DNA of 64,000 nucleotides from NCBI RefSeq assembly GCF_023715405.1, contig NZ_JAMBOC010000005.1, forward strand, positions 62,001 to 126,000, read 5' to 3'. The notes beneath the pieces were generated by a model. It was not told the origin of the DNA. It was given only the letters and a program-made list of their open reading frames with translations, and did no database searches. Positions within the stretch are counted from its first letter, which is position 1. Each line of letters starts with the position of its first letter. Shown here one piece after another: positions 28,627 to 36,938 of the stretch. The DNA comes from Solibacillus isronensis (GTDB lineage Bacteria; Bacillota; Bacilli; Bacillales_A; Planococcaceae). The translations under genes were made by a program, and so were the position numbers.

Positions 28627-29379
28627 ATGCCCATTCTGGATACAAAATTATTGTTTGAAAAAACGGAGCATCGTGAGCTGGCAGCCTATCCAATCATCCA
28701 ATCCATTTTCCCTCGATTTCCACCTGAGGCCGTTCAATTTGAACTTTTACAGCAGGGGCTGCTTCAACATGAGGAACTCCGCTTAACATTGGATGTTTGG
28801 CAAATATCAAAAAGACTTTTAGAGGAATTAATACTTTTATGGAACGGTCCGGATATACCTGTTGCCATTTTGCCAATAAAAAACGGATTTGTAAAAAATG
28901 GTGTTGCCTACCCTTATGGCATTTGTTTGTATGTATCCCCTCGCGTCACAATAAAAGAACTTCATGCACTGTTTACCCATGAATATCATCATATTTGCAG
29001 GCGCAGGTTTTTAATAGAACCCCCTACATTACTTGATTCATTGCTTATGGAGGGACTGGCCGAGCATGCGGTGGAAAGCTTATATGGAGAGTATGCTTTA
29101 AGTTCATGGACGAAACGGTATTCCATGGAGGAAGTATTAAGTTATTGGGATACTCATTTCACCCAAGCATTGCATGTGTCAGGTTTGCATGAACATCAAG
29201 CCTTTTTATTCGGGGACTCGGCATTAAATTTACCCCCTTGGATTGGGTATTGTACCGGGTATCGATTAGTTGAAGCCTTTTTACAAAAGAAAGGTCCTTA
29301 TGATGTAAAACAACTGCTCTCTATGCCTTCACTTTATTTATTAGAAGGTGCAGGATGGAAAAAGGGAGTAACCGAATAA
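28627..29379 (+). CDS. DUF2268-type putative zinc-dependent peptidase
   Basis: The 250-residue protein contains THEYHHICRRRFL, a HExxH zinc motif, and 30 residues later LLMEGLAEHAVESLYG, in which the glutamate could be the third ligand; this arrangement is that of the DUF2268 predicted Zn-peptidases. It has no signal peptide, so it is probably cytoplasmic. The start is the ATG behind AAGGAG; a longer frame begins inside the neighbouring gene without a site. The terminator overlaps its stop codon. Confidence 0.78.
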   Translation: MPILDTKLLFEKTEHRELAAYPIIQSIFPRFPPEAVQFELLQQGLLQHEELRLTLDVWQISKRLLEELILLWNGPDIPVAILPIKNGFVKNGVAYPYGICLYVSPRVTIKELHALFTHEYHHICRRRFLIEPPTLLDSLLMEGLAEHAVESLYGEYALSSWTKRYSMEEVLSYWDTHFTQALHVSGLHEHQAFLFGDSALNLPPWIGYCTGYRLVEAFLQKKGPYDVKQLLSMPSLYLLEGAGWKKGVTE

Positions 29380-29399
29380 TTATTTACGGTTACTCCCTT
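29362..29399. terminator. Bidirectional terminator between the DUF2268-type gene and the cyclophilin gene
   Basis: The stem AAGGGAGTAACCG/CGGTTACTCCCTT includes the stop codon of the plus-strand gene in its loop side. The T-run is short, so efficiency is uncertain. Confidence 0.65.
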
Positions 29400-29404
29400 A
29401 CATA

Positions 29405-30046
29405 TTATTTTTGAACGACTGGCTCCGGATATTCAAAGCCTTTCGTGTCAACTTCAACTGTTTTTATCTTTTGATCTTCCAGCGGTTTATCATTTTTCGC
29501 GCGTTCAGCAGCAACAATCTCATCAACTGTTTCCATTCCTTCAGTTACCTTGCCGAATGCTGCATAGTCACCATCCAAATGCGTGGCTTGCTCCGTCATT
29601 ATAAAGAATTGTGAGCCTGCCGAGTCCGGATCTTGGGAACGAGCCATCGAGATTACACCTCGCTCGTGTGTTAACGTATTTTCAAATCCGTTTGAGGTAA
29701 ATTCTCCTTTAATTGCATAATCAGGTCCACCCATACCTGTACCATCCGGGTCTCCACCTTGTATCATGAAACCGGGAATGACACGATGGAAAATTAGTCC
29801 ATCATAAAACCCATTTTCTACAAGGGAGATAAAATTGGCCACTGTATTAGGAGCTGTTCTTGGCTCTAACTCAATAGCAATCTTTTCATCATTTTCCATT
29901 GTGATCGTAACAATTGGATTTTCTGTAACTTTTTCAGCATAATTTACAGTGGTTTCCTGTTCTTCGTTTTCCGCCGTTTCCTTACCACATGCAGCTAAAA
30001 TGACGATTAGCACTGTAAATAAAACTATTTGATAAAACTTCTTCAC
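29405..30046 (-). CDS. Lipoprotein peptidyl-prolyl cis-trans isomerase, cyclophilin type
   Basis: The 213-residue protein has a lipoprotein signal peptide (MKKFYQIVLFTVLIVILAAC) whose lipobox ends at C20, an acidic linker, then a cyclophilin domain with GLIFHRVIPGFMIQGGDPDGTG (catalytic Arg and Phe region), SMARSQDPDSAGSQFFIM and AAFGKVTEGMETVDEI. It would assist folding of secreted proteins at the outer face of the membrane. The start is GTG behind AAGGAG. It is a single gene. Confidence 0.9.
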   Translation of the reverse strand: MKKFYQIVLFTVLIVILAACGKETAENEEQETTVNYAEKVTENPIVTITMENDEKIAIELEPRTAPNTVANFISLVENGFYDGLIFHRVIPGFMIQGGDPDGTGMGGPDYAIKGEFTSNGFENTLTHERGVISMARSQDPDSAGSQFFIMTEQATHLDGDYAAFGKVTEGMETVDEIVAAERAKNDKPLEDQKIKTVEVDTKGFEYPEPVVQK

Positions 30047-30130
30047 TCAAATTCATCTCCTTTTCCAACATAATTCCATCATACTACGGAAGTATAAATA
30101 AGAGCATCAATTGGAAGCAGTGTTTTCAAT

Positions 30131-30172
30131 AAAAAACACCTAATCCATTGCAACTGCAATGTTTTAGGTGTT
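30131..30172 (-). terminator. Terminator after the zinc alcohol dehydrogenase gene
   Basis: The arms AACACCTAA-CATTGCA and TGCAATG-TTAGGTGTT (small internal mismatch) are followed by T6 on the minus strand. Confidence 0.85.
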
Positions 30173-30214
30173 GTAGAGAACGTTATTATTCAAATTTCCA
30201 CAGGAAAGGAAATA

Positions 30215-31354
30215 CTATGGTTTTAAAATAAATTTAATACTCTGATCTTCATGATCATGGAATTTCTTATAAGCTTCACTTGCCTCAGATAGCGGTACTT
30301 TATGGGTAATGATTTCAGTTGGATCAATCTTCCCTTCAGCAACCATATCATAAAGCATTTGACTGTAATGAATCGCTGGTGCCTGACCCATTTTCACGGT
30401 TACATTACGCTCAAAAATATTGCCTAGCGGGAACATATTGTATACTGAACCGTACACACCTGTCAGCTGGATGGTACCAAACTTTCGAACCGATTTTATA
30501 CCAACATCAATTGCGCTCAGTGTCCCCCCCTGAAGTTTCAGCTTTTGCTGTGCCTTTTCTACAAGAGACATTTTCCCGTCCATACCCACACAGTCAATAA
30601 CTACATCCGCTCCGCCATGGGTAATTTCATGTAGATGATTACCTACATCATCAAAATCATCGAAATTAAATATTTCTACATTGTTTGTGCGTTTCGCATG
30701 CTCTAAACGATAGCTTAAAGGGTCTACTACCATTACACGCTTCGCACCTTTCATCCATGCAAATTTCTGTACCATTAAGCCGATTGGTCCTGAACCTAGC
30801 ACAATGACCGTATCGCCTTTTTTAACCCCCGCATTTTCTACACTCCAATAGGCAGTCGGCAATACATCAGATATAAACAGTAATGCCTCATCTTCTAGTT
30901 CACAGTTGTCTGGTACTTTAAATGGTATGAAGTTCCCGTACGGTACACGTAAATATTCCGCTTGTCCGCCCGGGAAGTCACCGTAGCGCTCAGTAAATCC
31001 AAAGTATGCACCCGAATCAATCGACGGATTTTCGTTTGCATTATCGCATTGGCTTTCCAACTGATTTTGACAATAAAAGCATTCGCCACAAGCGACATTA
31101 AAAGGAATTACAACACGATCCCCTTTTTTAACTTTCGTTACGTCAGGTCCGACTTCTTCCACGATTCCCATTGGTTCATGTCCAATTACAAAATCCTCCC
31201 TTGCTGGCATTGCCCCGCGGTAAATATGGAGATCTGACCCACAAATTGCCGTTGAGGTAATACGTACAATAATGTCATCTGGCTTTTCAATTTTTGCATC
31301 CGGAACTTCTTTTACTTCTACTTTTTTGGCACCTTGATACGTTACTGCTTTCAA
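30215..31354 (-). CDS. Zinc-dependent alcohol dehydrogenase, formaldehyde/threonine dehydrogenase-like
   Basis: The 379-residue medium-chain dehydrogenase has catalytic-zinc C38 in AICGSDLHIYRG, the GHEPMGIVEEVG motif with its histidine, structural-zinc cysteines C89, C92, C95 and C103, and the NAD-binding VIVLGSGPIGLMVQKFAWMKGAKRVMVVD. The insertion after the structural zinc (NENPSIDSGAYFGFTERYGDFPGGQAEYLRVPYGNF) is that of the glutathione-independent formaldehyde dehydrogenase-like branch. The actual alcohol or aldehyde substrate is not known. The start is TTG behind GGAGGGG. It is a single gene. Confidence 0.87.
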   Translation of the reverse strand: MKAVTYQGAKKVEVKEVPDAKIEKPDDIIVRITSTAICGSDLHIYRGAMPAREDFVIGHEPMGIVEEVGPDVTKVKKGDRVVIPFNVACGECFYCQNQLESQCDNANENPSIDSGAYFGFTERYGDFPGGQAEYLRVPYGNFIPFKVPDNCELEDEALLFISDVLPTAYWSVENAGVKKGDTVIVLGSGPIGLMVQKFAWMKGAKRVMVVDPLSYRLEHAKRTNNVEIFNFDDFDDVGNHLHEITHGGADVVIDCVGMDGKMSLVEKAQQKLKLQGGTLSAIDVGIKSVRKFGTIQLTGVYGSVYNMFPLGNIFERNVTVKMGQAPAIHYSQMLYDMVAEGKIDPTEIITHKVPLSEASEAYKKFHDHEDQSIKFILKP

Positions 31355-31480
31355 AAAGACCCCTCCTGTTGGATAAAGTATTAGAATTAAACTTCGGTAA
31401 AGTAATTCTGTAGGTTATATACCCCCCAGCACAAAAAATATACATAAAACCAACTATTGCTTAGCCGATCGACGGACAGA

Positions 31481-31529
31481 AAAAACTGCTCCCCAATTGT
31501 TAGGTGTGTCTAACAATTGGGGAGCAGTT
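31481..31529 (-). terminator. Very strong terminator after bpsB
   Basis: A 20-bp perfect stem (arms begin AACTGCTCCCCAATTG) has a six-base loop and T6 on the minus strand. It ends the bpsA-bpsB transcript. Confidence 0.93.
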
Positions 31530-31553
31530 CAAATTGGATTAGTGCCCTTTATA

Positions 31554-32096
31554 TTACGGCTGTTTAACATTATTTCGTTGCAAATAAGCTGTATAGTCTG
31601 TCCCTTCTTTTAGCGCTTTTTCCTCCATCGGAATGCGAATAGACAGGATAATGAAATTTAAAATAGTGAAACAAATAGCTGTAAAGTATGCCTGAAACAT
31701 AAGAGGCAGTACAGCAATTTCTAAACATACAACTAAATAATTTGGGTGACGGATAAAAGAATACGGCCCCTTCGCTACTACATTTGCTCCCGGTAAAATA
31801 ATAATTTTCGTATTCCAGAAAGATCCTAATGAAACTAGACACCAAACCCTTAACATCTGCAACAATAAAAATAAAACGAGCCAAATATAATGCGGTGTAA
31901 ATTGTTCACTGAAAAATACTACTTCAATAAGGAGGCTTACAAAAAAGCTCGTATGCAGTAATATCATGAATGGATAATGAGAAGCACCTACTTCATATGC
32001 TCCTTTAGCAAGCATTAATTTTTCATTTCTCTTTGCTACAACCAGCTCTACTAATCTTTGAATAATTACAAAAGCTAGTACAATATAAAAAACCAG
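31554..32096 (-). CDS. bpsB: Isoprenylcysteine carboxyl methyltransferase-like membrane protein (BpsB), CTG start inferred
   Basis: This integral membrane methyltransferase is of the ICMT type and in Bacillus methylates the alkylpyrones made by BpsA. The C-terminal half has ANVVAKGPYSFIRHPNYLVVCLEIAVLPL, the SAM-binding pattern of the family. The first ATG (at 32015) would remove the first transmembrane helix (LVFYIVLAFVIIQRLVELVVAKRNEKL), which the family has. The frame stays open to a CTG one base after the bpsA stop, correctly spaced from GGAGGGAG within the end of bpsA; no ATG, GTG or TTG is available there. I therefore infer a CTG start, 180 residues. Confidence 0.82.
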   Translation of the reverse strand: MVFYIVLAFVIIQRLVELVVAKRNEKLMLAKGAYEVGASHYPFMILLHTSFFVSLLIEVVFFSEQFTPHYIWLVLFLLLQMLRVWCLVSLGSFWNTKIIILPGANVVAKGPYSFIRHPNYLVVCLEIAVLPLMFQAYFTAICFTILNFIILSIRIPMEEKALKEGTDYTAYLQRNNVKQP

Positions 32097-32097
32097 C

Positions 32098-33180
32098 TTA
32101 CTCCCTCCATTCCAATAATACTACTTCTCCGCTAAAACCAGGCCCTAACGCAACCAATAGCCCTAAAGTATCCGCTCTATTTTCATTTAGCATAAATTGT
32201 TCCAAAACATACAGAACTGTCGGAGAAGACATATTTCCATTTTTTTGCAATATTTCACGTGAAACATCTGTATGTTCCGTTGTTAAATTCAATGTTTCCT
32301 CATAAGCTTGTAACACTTTTTTTCCACCAGGATGTGCTACAAAATTCTCAATTTGCTCAGGAGATACATCATGCTTATTTAAAAATTCATAAATAAACGG
32401 TCCAAGCCACTTTGAAATAATGACTGGAATGCTCTTTGAAAATACAACGTGCAAACCACTATTCTTTACATCCCAGCCCATAACATCTTCAGAATCCGGC
32501 ATCCACTTTGAGCCATGCCCCTTAATATATGGTACCGGTACATTTTGCTCTAGCTCAACTTCATCGCCGCATACAAGGGCACAAGCAGCTCCATCAGCAA
32601 ATAATGAAGTGCCTACAAGATTACTTTTAGAATAATCATCTTTCTGGAATGTAAGACTGCATAGCTCAACACACACGACAAGCACCTTTGCGTTAGGTTG
32701 TGCTTTGCAATAGTCATACGCCCTACTAATACCTGCCGCTCCCCCTGCACAGCCTAGCCCCCATATTGGGATTCTAACTATTTCATTGGAAAAGGGAAGA
32801 ATATTCATAACACGAGCATCAATGCTTGGCGTAGAAATGCCTGTACTACTAATAAATATAATGGCATCTATGTCTTCGGTAGATAGATCTTGTTGTAAAA
32901 AGGATCGGTTTGTTAAACACTTTTTTATAACTTCAACACTATATTCGGTAGCCAGTTTTATATAGAGTTCATTGCGTTCTTCAAATGTATGGTCTTCGCG
33001 ATACCAGTCCGGTGAAACACATAAATTACGTGTCTTTATTTCACCATTCTCAAAAACTTTTAATAACCGTTCTAACTTTGGAATTTTATGTTGGAAAAGC
33101 TCTTTCGTCAATTGCTCAATGTTCGTCTGAGCTAATGTGAAAGGCGGTGTATGAGTACTTACTGAAGCGATTTTTGGAAT
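32098..33180 (-). CDS. bpsA: Type III polyketide synthase (alkylpyrone synthase BpsA), ATT start inferred
   Basis: This enzyme condenses a long acyl-CoA with malonyl-CoA units to alkylpyrones. The catalytic triad is visible: Cys in IWGLGCAGGAAG (about residue 144), His in NFVAHPGGKK and Asn in GNMSSPTVLY. The TTG at 33111 would delete the conserved N-terminal strand. The frame extends to PKIASVSTHTPPFTLAQTNIEQ, a typical family N-terminus, and the codon before it is ATT, eight bases after AAGGAG. I infer initiation at this ATT, giving 360 residues. A sequencing error turning ATG into ATT is the alternative. The partner bpsB follows at one base. Confidence 0.85.
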   Translation of the reverse strand: MPKIASVSTHTPPFTLAQTNIEQLTKELFQHKIPKLERLLKVFENGEIKTRNLCVSPDWYREDHTFEERNELYIKLATEYSVEVIKKCLTNRSFLQQDLSTEDIDAIIFISSTGISTPSIDARVMNILPFSNEIVRIPIWGLGCAGGAAGISRAYDYCKAQPNAKVLVVCVELCSLTFQKDDYSKSNLVGTSLFADGAACALVCGDEVELEQNVPVPYIKGHGSKWMPDSEDVMGWDVKNSGLHVVFSKSIPVIISKWLGPFIYEFLNKHDVSPEQIENFVAHPGGKKVLQAYEETLNLTTEHTDVSREILQKNGNMSSPTVLYVLEQFMLNENRADTLGLLVALGPGFSGEVVLLEWRE

Positions 33181-33276
33181 AGTAATTTCTCCTTATATGA
33201 GTTATTTTCTTTCAATGTATTGATAAAGCCCAAAAAATATACTGAAATAGCTGGAAATTTTGTGTTTTTGCCCATG

Positions 33277-33316
33277 AATAATAGCACTATCCATTAACTG
33301 GACGGTGCTACTATCA
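33277..33316. repeat. Inverted repeat between bpsA and cotD
   Basis: The arms ATAATAGCAC and GTGCTACTAT form an interrupted hairpin with an inner TCC/GGA. Without a good T run on the minus strand it is only a possible terminator for cotD. Confidence 0.45.
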
Positions 33317-33353
33317 TTTTTATTAACATTAGCCATAACGATTGAAAAATGAC

Positions 33354-33695
33354 TTACCAGCCTCTTCGTTTTGAACAACCACATCCGCCGCCATGCGGTC
33401 TAAACGGTGTTCCACACATCGTATTAGTTTCGAAACACTCATTCACAACAGATTGTGTATGAGGGAAATAGTGTTGGTTGTTAATATAATGTTGGTTGAC
33501 CGTTGTTAAATGTGATGGATGTACATGTGGTACCACCGTGTTTGATACGTTTCTTTGAACATATTGTCTCGTTGGTGAAATTTGCGGTGATGCATATTGA
33601 GTTGGTCCTGTTTGCGTTGGCAATTGCTGTGCATTATTGAAAAACGATTGACCTCTTTCATCATTAAATGAATTAAACCAGTTTCTATTAGCCAA
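33354..33695 (-). CDS. CotD-like spore coat protein
   Basis: The 113-residue protein is rich in His, Asn, Gln and Cys. The central VVPHVHPSHLTTVNQHYINNQHYFPHTQSVVNE matches the CotD spore inner-coat pattern, and the C-terminus ends GGGCGCSKRRGW. The N-terminal 50 residues are Gln/Asn/Pro-rich and low in complexity. The start is TTG behind GGAGGA. Expression would be expected late in sporulation from a mother-cell promoter, which I could not identify with confidence. It is good evidence that the organism forms endospores. Confidence 0.82.
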   Translation of the reverse strand: MANRNWFNSFNDERGQSFFNNAQQLPTQTGPTQYASPQISPTRQYVQRNVSNTVVPHVHPSHLTTVNQHYINNQHYFPHTQSVVNECFETNTMCGTPFRPHGGGCGCSKRRGW

Positions 33696-33858
33696 TTTTA
33701 TCCTCCTTCCTTCATCTTGATGTATCTCTACTAACTTATGAAAGGAATTCGGAATAACCTATTTACTTGCCTATTGTTAAGAAACAAATTTTAAAAATTA
33801 TGCAGTTATCTATAAAAATAGTGAAGTAACGTCGGGAAAGTAATTGTCTAGTAAAAAC

Positions 33859-34602
33859 CTATTGAATCTTTTGTGATAGTGGCGTGGAAAGTTTTTCCCA
33901 TATTTCTTTTACACCGGCTGATGCATGTCCTTTTGCATAATGGATATGCTCATTTTCCGATAATGCCAATATTGCGTCACATGCATTTCCAACTGCAATC
34001 GCAGGATAACCGAGATTGAAAAGACTGAGATCATTTTCGGAATCTCCGGCTACAACAACCTCCCCATCATACTGACATTTGTTAAGTACATATTTCAGAG
34101 CAGCACCTTTATTAATATTTGCAGGCAAAATATCTACATCTCTTTCACTGCTGAAAATAAGATCAACTGCTAAATTATGTTGATTGATTGCTTGCTTAAG
34201 TATTTGAACTTGCGTTTTACTTGCAAAATAGGCCAATCGCCATGGTGTATCTATTGGCTGTCTGGCAATGTCGATGGATTTTGCTATCGTTTTTACCTGT
34301 TCAAAGTCTTCCTGCTTAATGTTGCCTGCCCATTCCTGATCAAGCTCATATGAGGGACCAAGGTAAATCGAAGCTCCAACATCACATATTAAAATGTCCG
34401 GTTTTGGCAGTTGTTCACGTTCGATTAAATCAATCGCGGACTGTCTATATCTTCCTGTAATATATATAAGAGATGTGTTTTCAAGTGCCAGCGTTTCCCA
34501 CAATTCAGTATGCGGAACCTTTTCACTAACAATCGTATTATCTAAATCAGTTGCTAAAACACGAGGTTTAAGGTAAGGAAATGTAAGCATTTTTTCGTTC
34601 AT
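33859..34602 (-). CDS. HAD-family hydrolase, sucrose-6-phosphate phosphatase-like
   Basis: The 247-residue HAD-IIB phosphatase has motif I VLATDLDNTIV (nucleophile and acid aspartates), motif II SLIYITGRYR and motif III/IV VVAGDSENDLSLF. The layout resembles cyanobacterial/plant sucrose-phosphate phosphatase. It overlaps the preceding glycosyltransferase gene by 35 bases and has its own AAAGGAG inside that gene, so the two products are probably made together. The pair suggests synthesis of sucrose or a related phosphorylated disaccharide; that is inference from domain pairing. Confidence 0.78.
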   Translation of the reverse strand: MNEKMLTFPYLKPRVLATDLDNTIVSEKVPHTELWETLALENTSLIYITGRYRQSAIDLIEREQLPKPDILICDVGASIYLGPSYELDQEWAGNIKQEDFEQVKTIAKSIDIARQPIDTPWRLAYFASKTQVQILKQAINQHNLAVDLIFSSERDVDILPANINKGAALKYVLNKCQYDGEVVVAGDSENDLSLFNLGYPAIAVGNACDAILALSENEHIHYAKGHASAGVKEIWEKLSTPLSQKIQ

Positions 34603-35788
34603 ACAGCTCCTTTACTTTGCGGGAAATAAGAGACCAGTTAAATTCTTTTAACGCATATTGTTTTGCATCACGACGCATTTTTAATAATTTAGGCGAGCTC
34701 TTTAAGAAATACGCCATGCTATCGCTTAGTTCTTGCACATTAGCTTTAGGTACATGAAGACCTGTCACTCCGGATTTAACGACATCTTTTAGTCCACCTA
34801 CATGTGTCGCAATTACAGGACAACCACAAGCCTGTGCTTCTGCAGCTACCATACCAAACGATTCATAATGTGAAGGCATAATAGTTGCTAATGCACCTGA
34901 ATAAAGACTCTTTAACTGTTTTTCTTTTTTGGGGCCAAGGAATAACACTCGATCTTCCATTCCTTTGATTGCTTCCTTTAGCGGTTCGCTTATAGGGCAA
35001 TAGTTCTTTACATCAACTGATTCCGGACATCCACCTGCAATAAGCAGCTTCACGTTATCAGGGACTTCATGCATTTCCAGCATCTGTCTGAATCCTTTTA
35101 AAAGATCAAAAATCCCTTTTGACGTTTCTAAACGGCCGGCATAAAAATAGTACGGAAATGAAATTTGTTTCTCTTCTTCGGTAGATGCCAGATACACTGG
35201 TGAAACTCCTACCGGCACAACGGATACCGCGCTTTTTTTCTTTGTAAAAACTTCAATCTGCTTCTTTTCATTTGGAGTAGTAGCAATAACTACATCCGCT
35301 TGTTCCATAATCAGTTTCTCAAAGTGCTTACGCTTACTTTCTATAAACCCTGTACCTTGCTCTTTTGCAATTGCAAGGGAGTGATTTGTGTGGCACCAGT
35401 AAAATGAATATTCTTTCTGCAGATTATATGCAAGTACTCCTGACAACCAGTAATGGGTATGAACAACATCATAACTGCTAATATCCAGTCCTTCTGTCAT
35501 TTCTTCATATAAACGAGGAAGTAAAGTAAACATCTGCCGCTTATCAACAAAGCCTTTTTGACCACCTGCAAAGCGGTAAACTTTACTACGCTCACCCAAC
35601 TGTTCAACAGCTGGCTTTTGCTCGTCACTCCAATGTGTAACAATATCAACACTGTAACCAAGACCGTCAAGCTGCAGGGCTAAATGTTTTACATAGTTGT
35701 TTTGTCCACCTGCTTGTTTACTTCCAAGCGGAATTAAAGGGTCGCCATGATCAGAAATAAATAATATCTTTCTCAAATGAAATCTCAT
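34568..35788 (-). CDS. GT4 glycosyltransferase, sucrose-phosphate-synthase-like
   Basis: The protein of about 406 residues has a GT-B fold. The N-terminus RKILFISDHGDPLIPLGSKQAGGQNNYVKHLALQLDGLGYSVDIVTH is the GGQNxYV pattern of sucrose-phosphate synthase-type and related GT4 enzymes. The C-terminal half has FYAGRLETSKGIFDLLKGF and the E-x7-E donor site in MPSHYESFGMVAAEAQACGCPVIATHVGGL. AAAGG abuts the ATG used here, so a TTG four codons further in could be the real start. The longest frame adds 33 unlikely residues. It overlaps the phosphatase gene. Confidence 0.82.
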   Translation of the reverse strand: MRFHLRKILFISDHGDPLIPLGSKQAGGQNNYVKHLALQLDGLGYSVDIVTHWSDEQKPAVEQLGERSKVYRFAGGQKGFVDKRQMFTLLPRLYEEMTEGLDISSYDVVHTHYWLSGVLAYNLQKEYSFYWCHTNHSLAIAKEQGTGFIESKRKHFEKLIMEQADVVIATTPNEKKQIEVFTKKKSAVSVVPVGVSPVYLASTEEEKQISFPYYFYAGRLETSKGIFDLLKGFRQMLEMHEVPDNVKLLIAGGCPESVDVKNYCPISEPLKEAIKGMEDRVLFLGPKKEKQLKSLYSGALATIMPSHYESFGMVAAEAQACGCPVIATHVGGLKDVVKSGVTGLHVPKANVQELSDSMAYFLKSSPKLLKMRRDAKQYALKEFNWSLISRKVKELYERKNAYISLP

Positions 35789-36159
35789 CCTTTCGTTCTT
35801 AAGCAGAAAATCATAGCTGTAAAACTTTACTGCTGTCTTGCTGATTTTTATTGAAATGATGGTAACTTTTAATAAATTACTCTTCATTAGCTAGGTAGAA
35901 TTTATAACTTCTTAAGCTGTCCTTTATTCTCGATTGATTCAAACACCCTCACACTACCTAGCAAATAATAGAAGAGAGATTAAGGGTATTGATTTAAATA
36001 TTTTTATAAAATAGGCTCGATTAATACGTACCCCATATAATAACAATTAAACAAAATATTCTAAAAAATAGTAAATATGAAACTTTACTATCATAGTAAA
36101 AAATTAAAATTAGTTTAAATTTCCTATTTTGCAGCAGTCATATATCAGTAAAGGCTTAT
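35789..36159. other. Intergenic region upstream of the glycosyltransferase with two inverted repeats
   Basis: About 370 bases without a gene. It contains a 9-bp inverted repeat GCTAGGTAG/CTACCTAGC at 35890-35898 and 35954-35962, and a perfect palindrome TTTACTATCATAGTAAA at 36084-36100. The latter resembles a dimeric-repressor operator; its regulator is unknown. Confidence 0.45.
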
Positions 36160-36582
36160 TTAAATAACTTCAAGCGTGACCTCAATATTGCCTCTTGTTG
36201 CTTTTGAATAAGGACATACTTCATGCGCTTTATGCACCAGCTCTTCTAATTGTTCGCGCTCTATATCTGTCCCTTTCACCTGAAGCACAACACCAAGTTT
36301 AAATCCTTGATCTTGTTCATCTTTTAATAAGCTGACGTTAGCTGTAACTTCCGATGTAAATTTAACACGGGCCTTACTTGCAGTTAATTGAAGGGCACTA
36401 TCAAAACAAGCAGCATACCCTGAAGCAAATAATTGTTCCGGATTGGTTGCATTTTCAATTTTTTTCGCTCGCGGTGTACCTGGCATTGCTGTTTCAAATT
36501 TTATTACCCCATCATCCGACTGTACTTTCCCTTCACGTCCTCCTGAAGCAGTTGCAATAGCAGTAAATAATTTTTCAGACAT
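36160..36582 (-). CDS. ohr: Organic hydroperoxide resistance protein, Ohr
   Basis: This thiol peroxidase of the OsmC/Ohr family reduces organic and fatty-acid hydroperoxides with lipoyl-linked reductants. The 140-residue protein has both catalytic cysteines, C59 in GYAACFDSAL and C123 in EVCPYSKATRGN, and the N-terminal arginine in GGREGKV. The length is standard. No ohrR repressor gene is adjacent, which is unusual for Bacillales. A palindrome lies about 60 bases past its stop codon rather than in its promoter. Confidence 0.93.
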   Translation of the reverse strand: MSEKLFTAIATASGGREGKVQSDDGVIKFETAMPGTPRAKKIENATNPEQLFASGYAACFDSALQLTASKARVKFTSEVTANVSLLKDEQDQGFKLGVVLQVKGTDIEREQLEELVHKAHEVCPYSKATRGNIEVTLEVI

Positions 36583-36938
36583 TCCACTTCCACACCTTTC
36601 AATTTTAGATACAACATACCTTTACCCGTTTTTCCCTTTTTTCAAAAGTGTTTTATGTTAATTAATTGTTAAATTCATTATTAGAAAGCAATAAATTATT
36701 CATTTAAAAGTTTTTACCGGTCGATCTATTTGCTGGGAAGAGCTGATTGGAGGCTGTGGCTGACAGGCGGAAGTTGTGTCATTAAGCCCTTCTATTTACT
36801 ATTTTTATATATTGTTTTTTTCGTAACAACAGCTGTAGTGAAATCAATGCAAGTGTAGGTAATCGAACAATTGCTTATGTTTTGAAATGTTGATGAGGGG
36901 TATCAACTTACAAGTATTCGTTGGGAGGGGATAGTAAT
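36583..36938. other. Intergenic region between ohr and the M50-like gene
   Basis: About 355 bases with no recognisable gene. A short stretch at 36725-36790 is noticeably richer in G and C than its surroundings and contains no open frame of useful length. I see no strong hairpin. Confidence 0.35.

Noticed and set aside
33202..33384. 60-codon minus-strand frame between bpsA and cotD
   Set aside because: It overlaps the end of cotD in another frame, lacks a ribosome site and covers an inverted repeat; no protein-like features.
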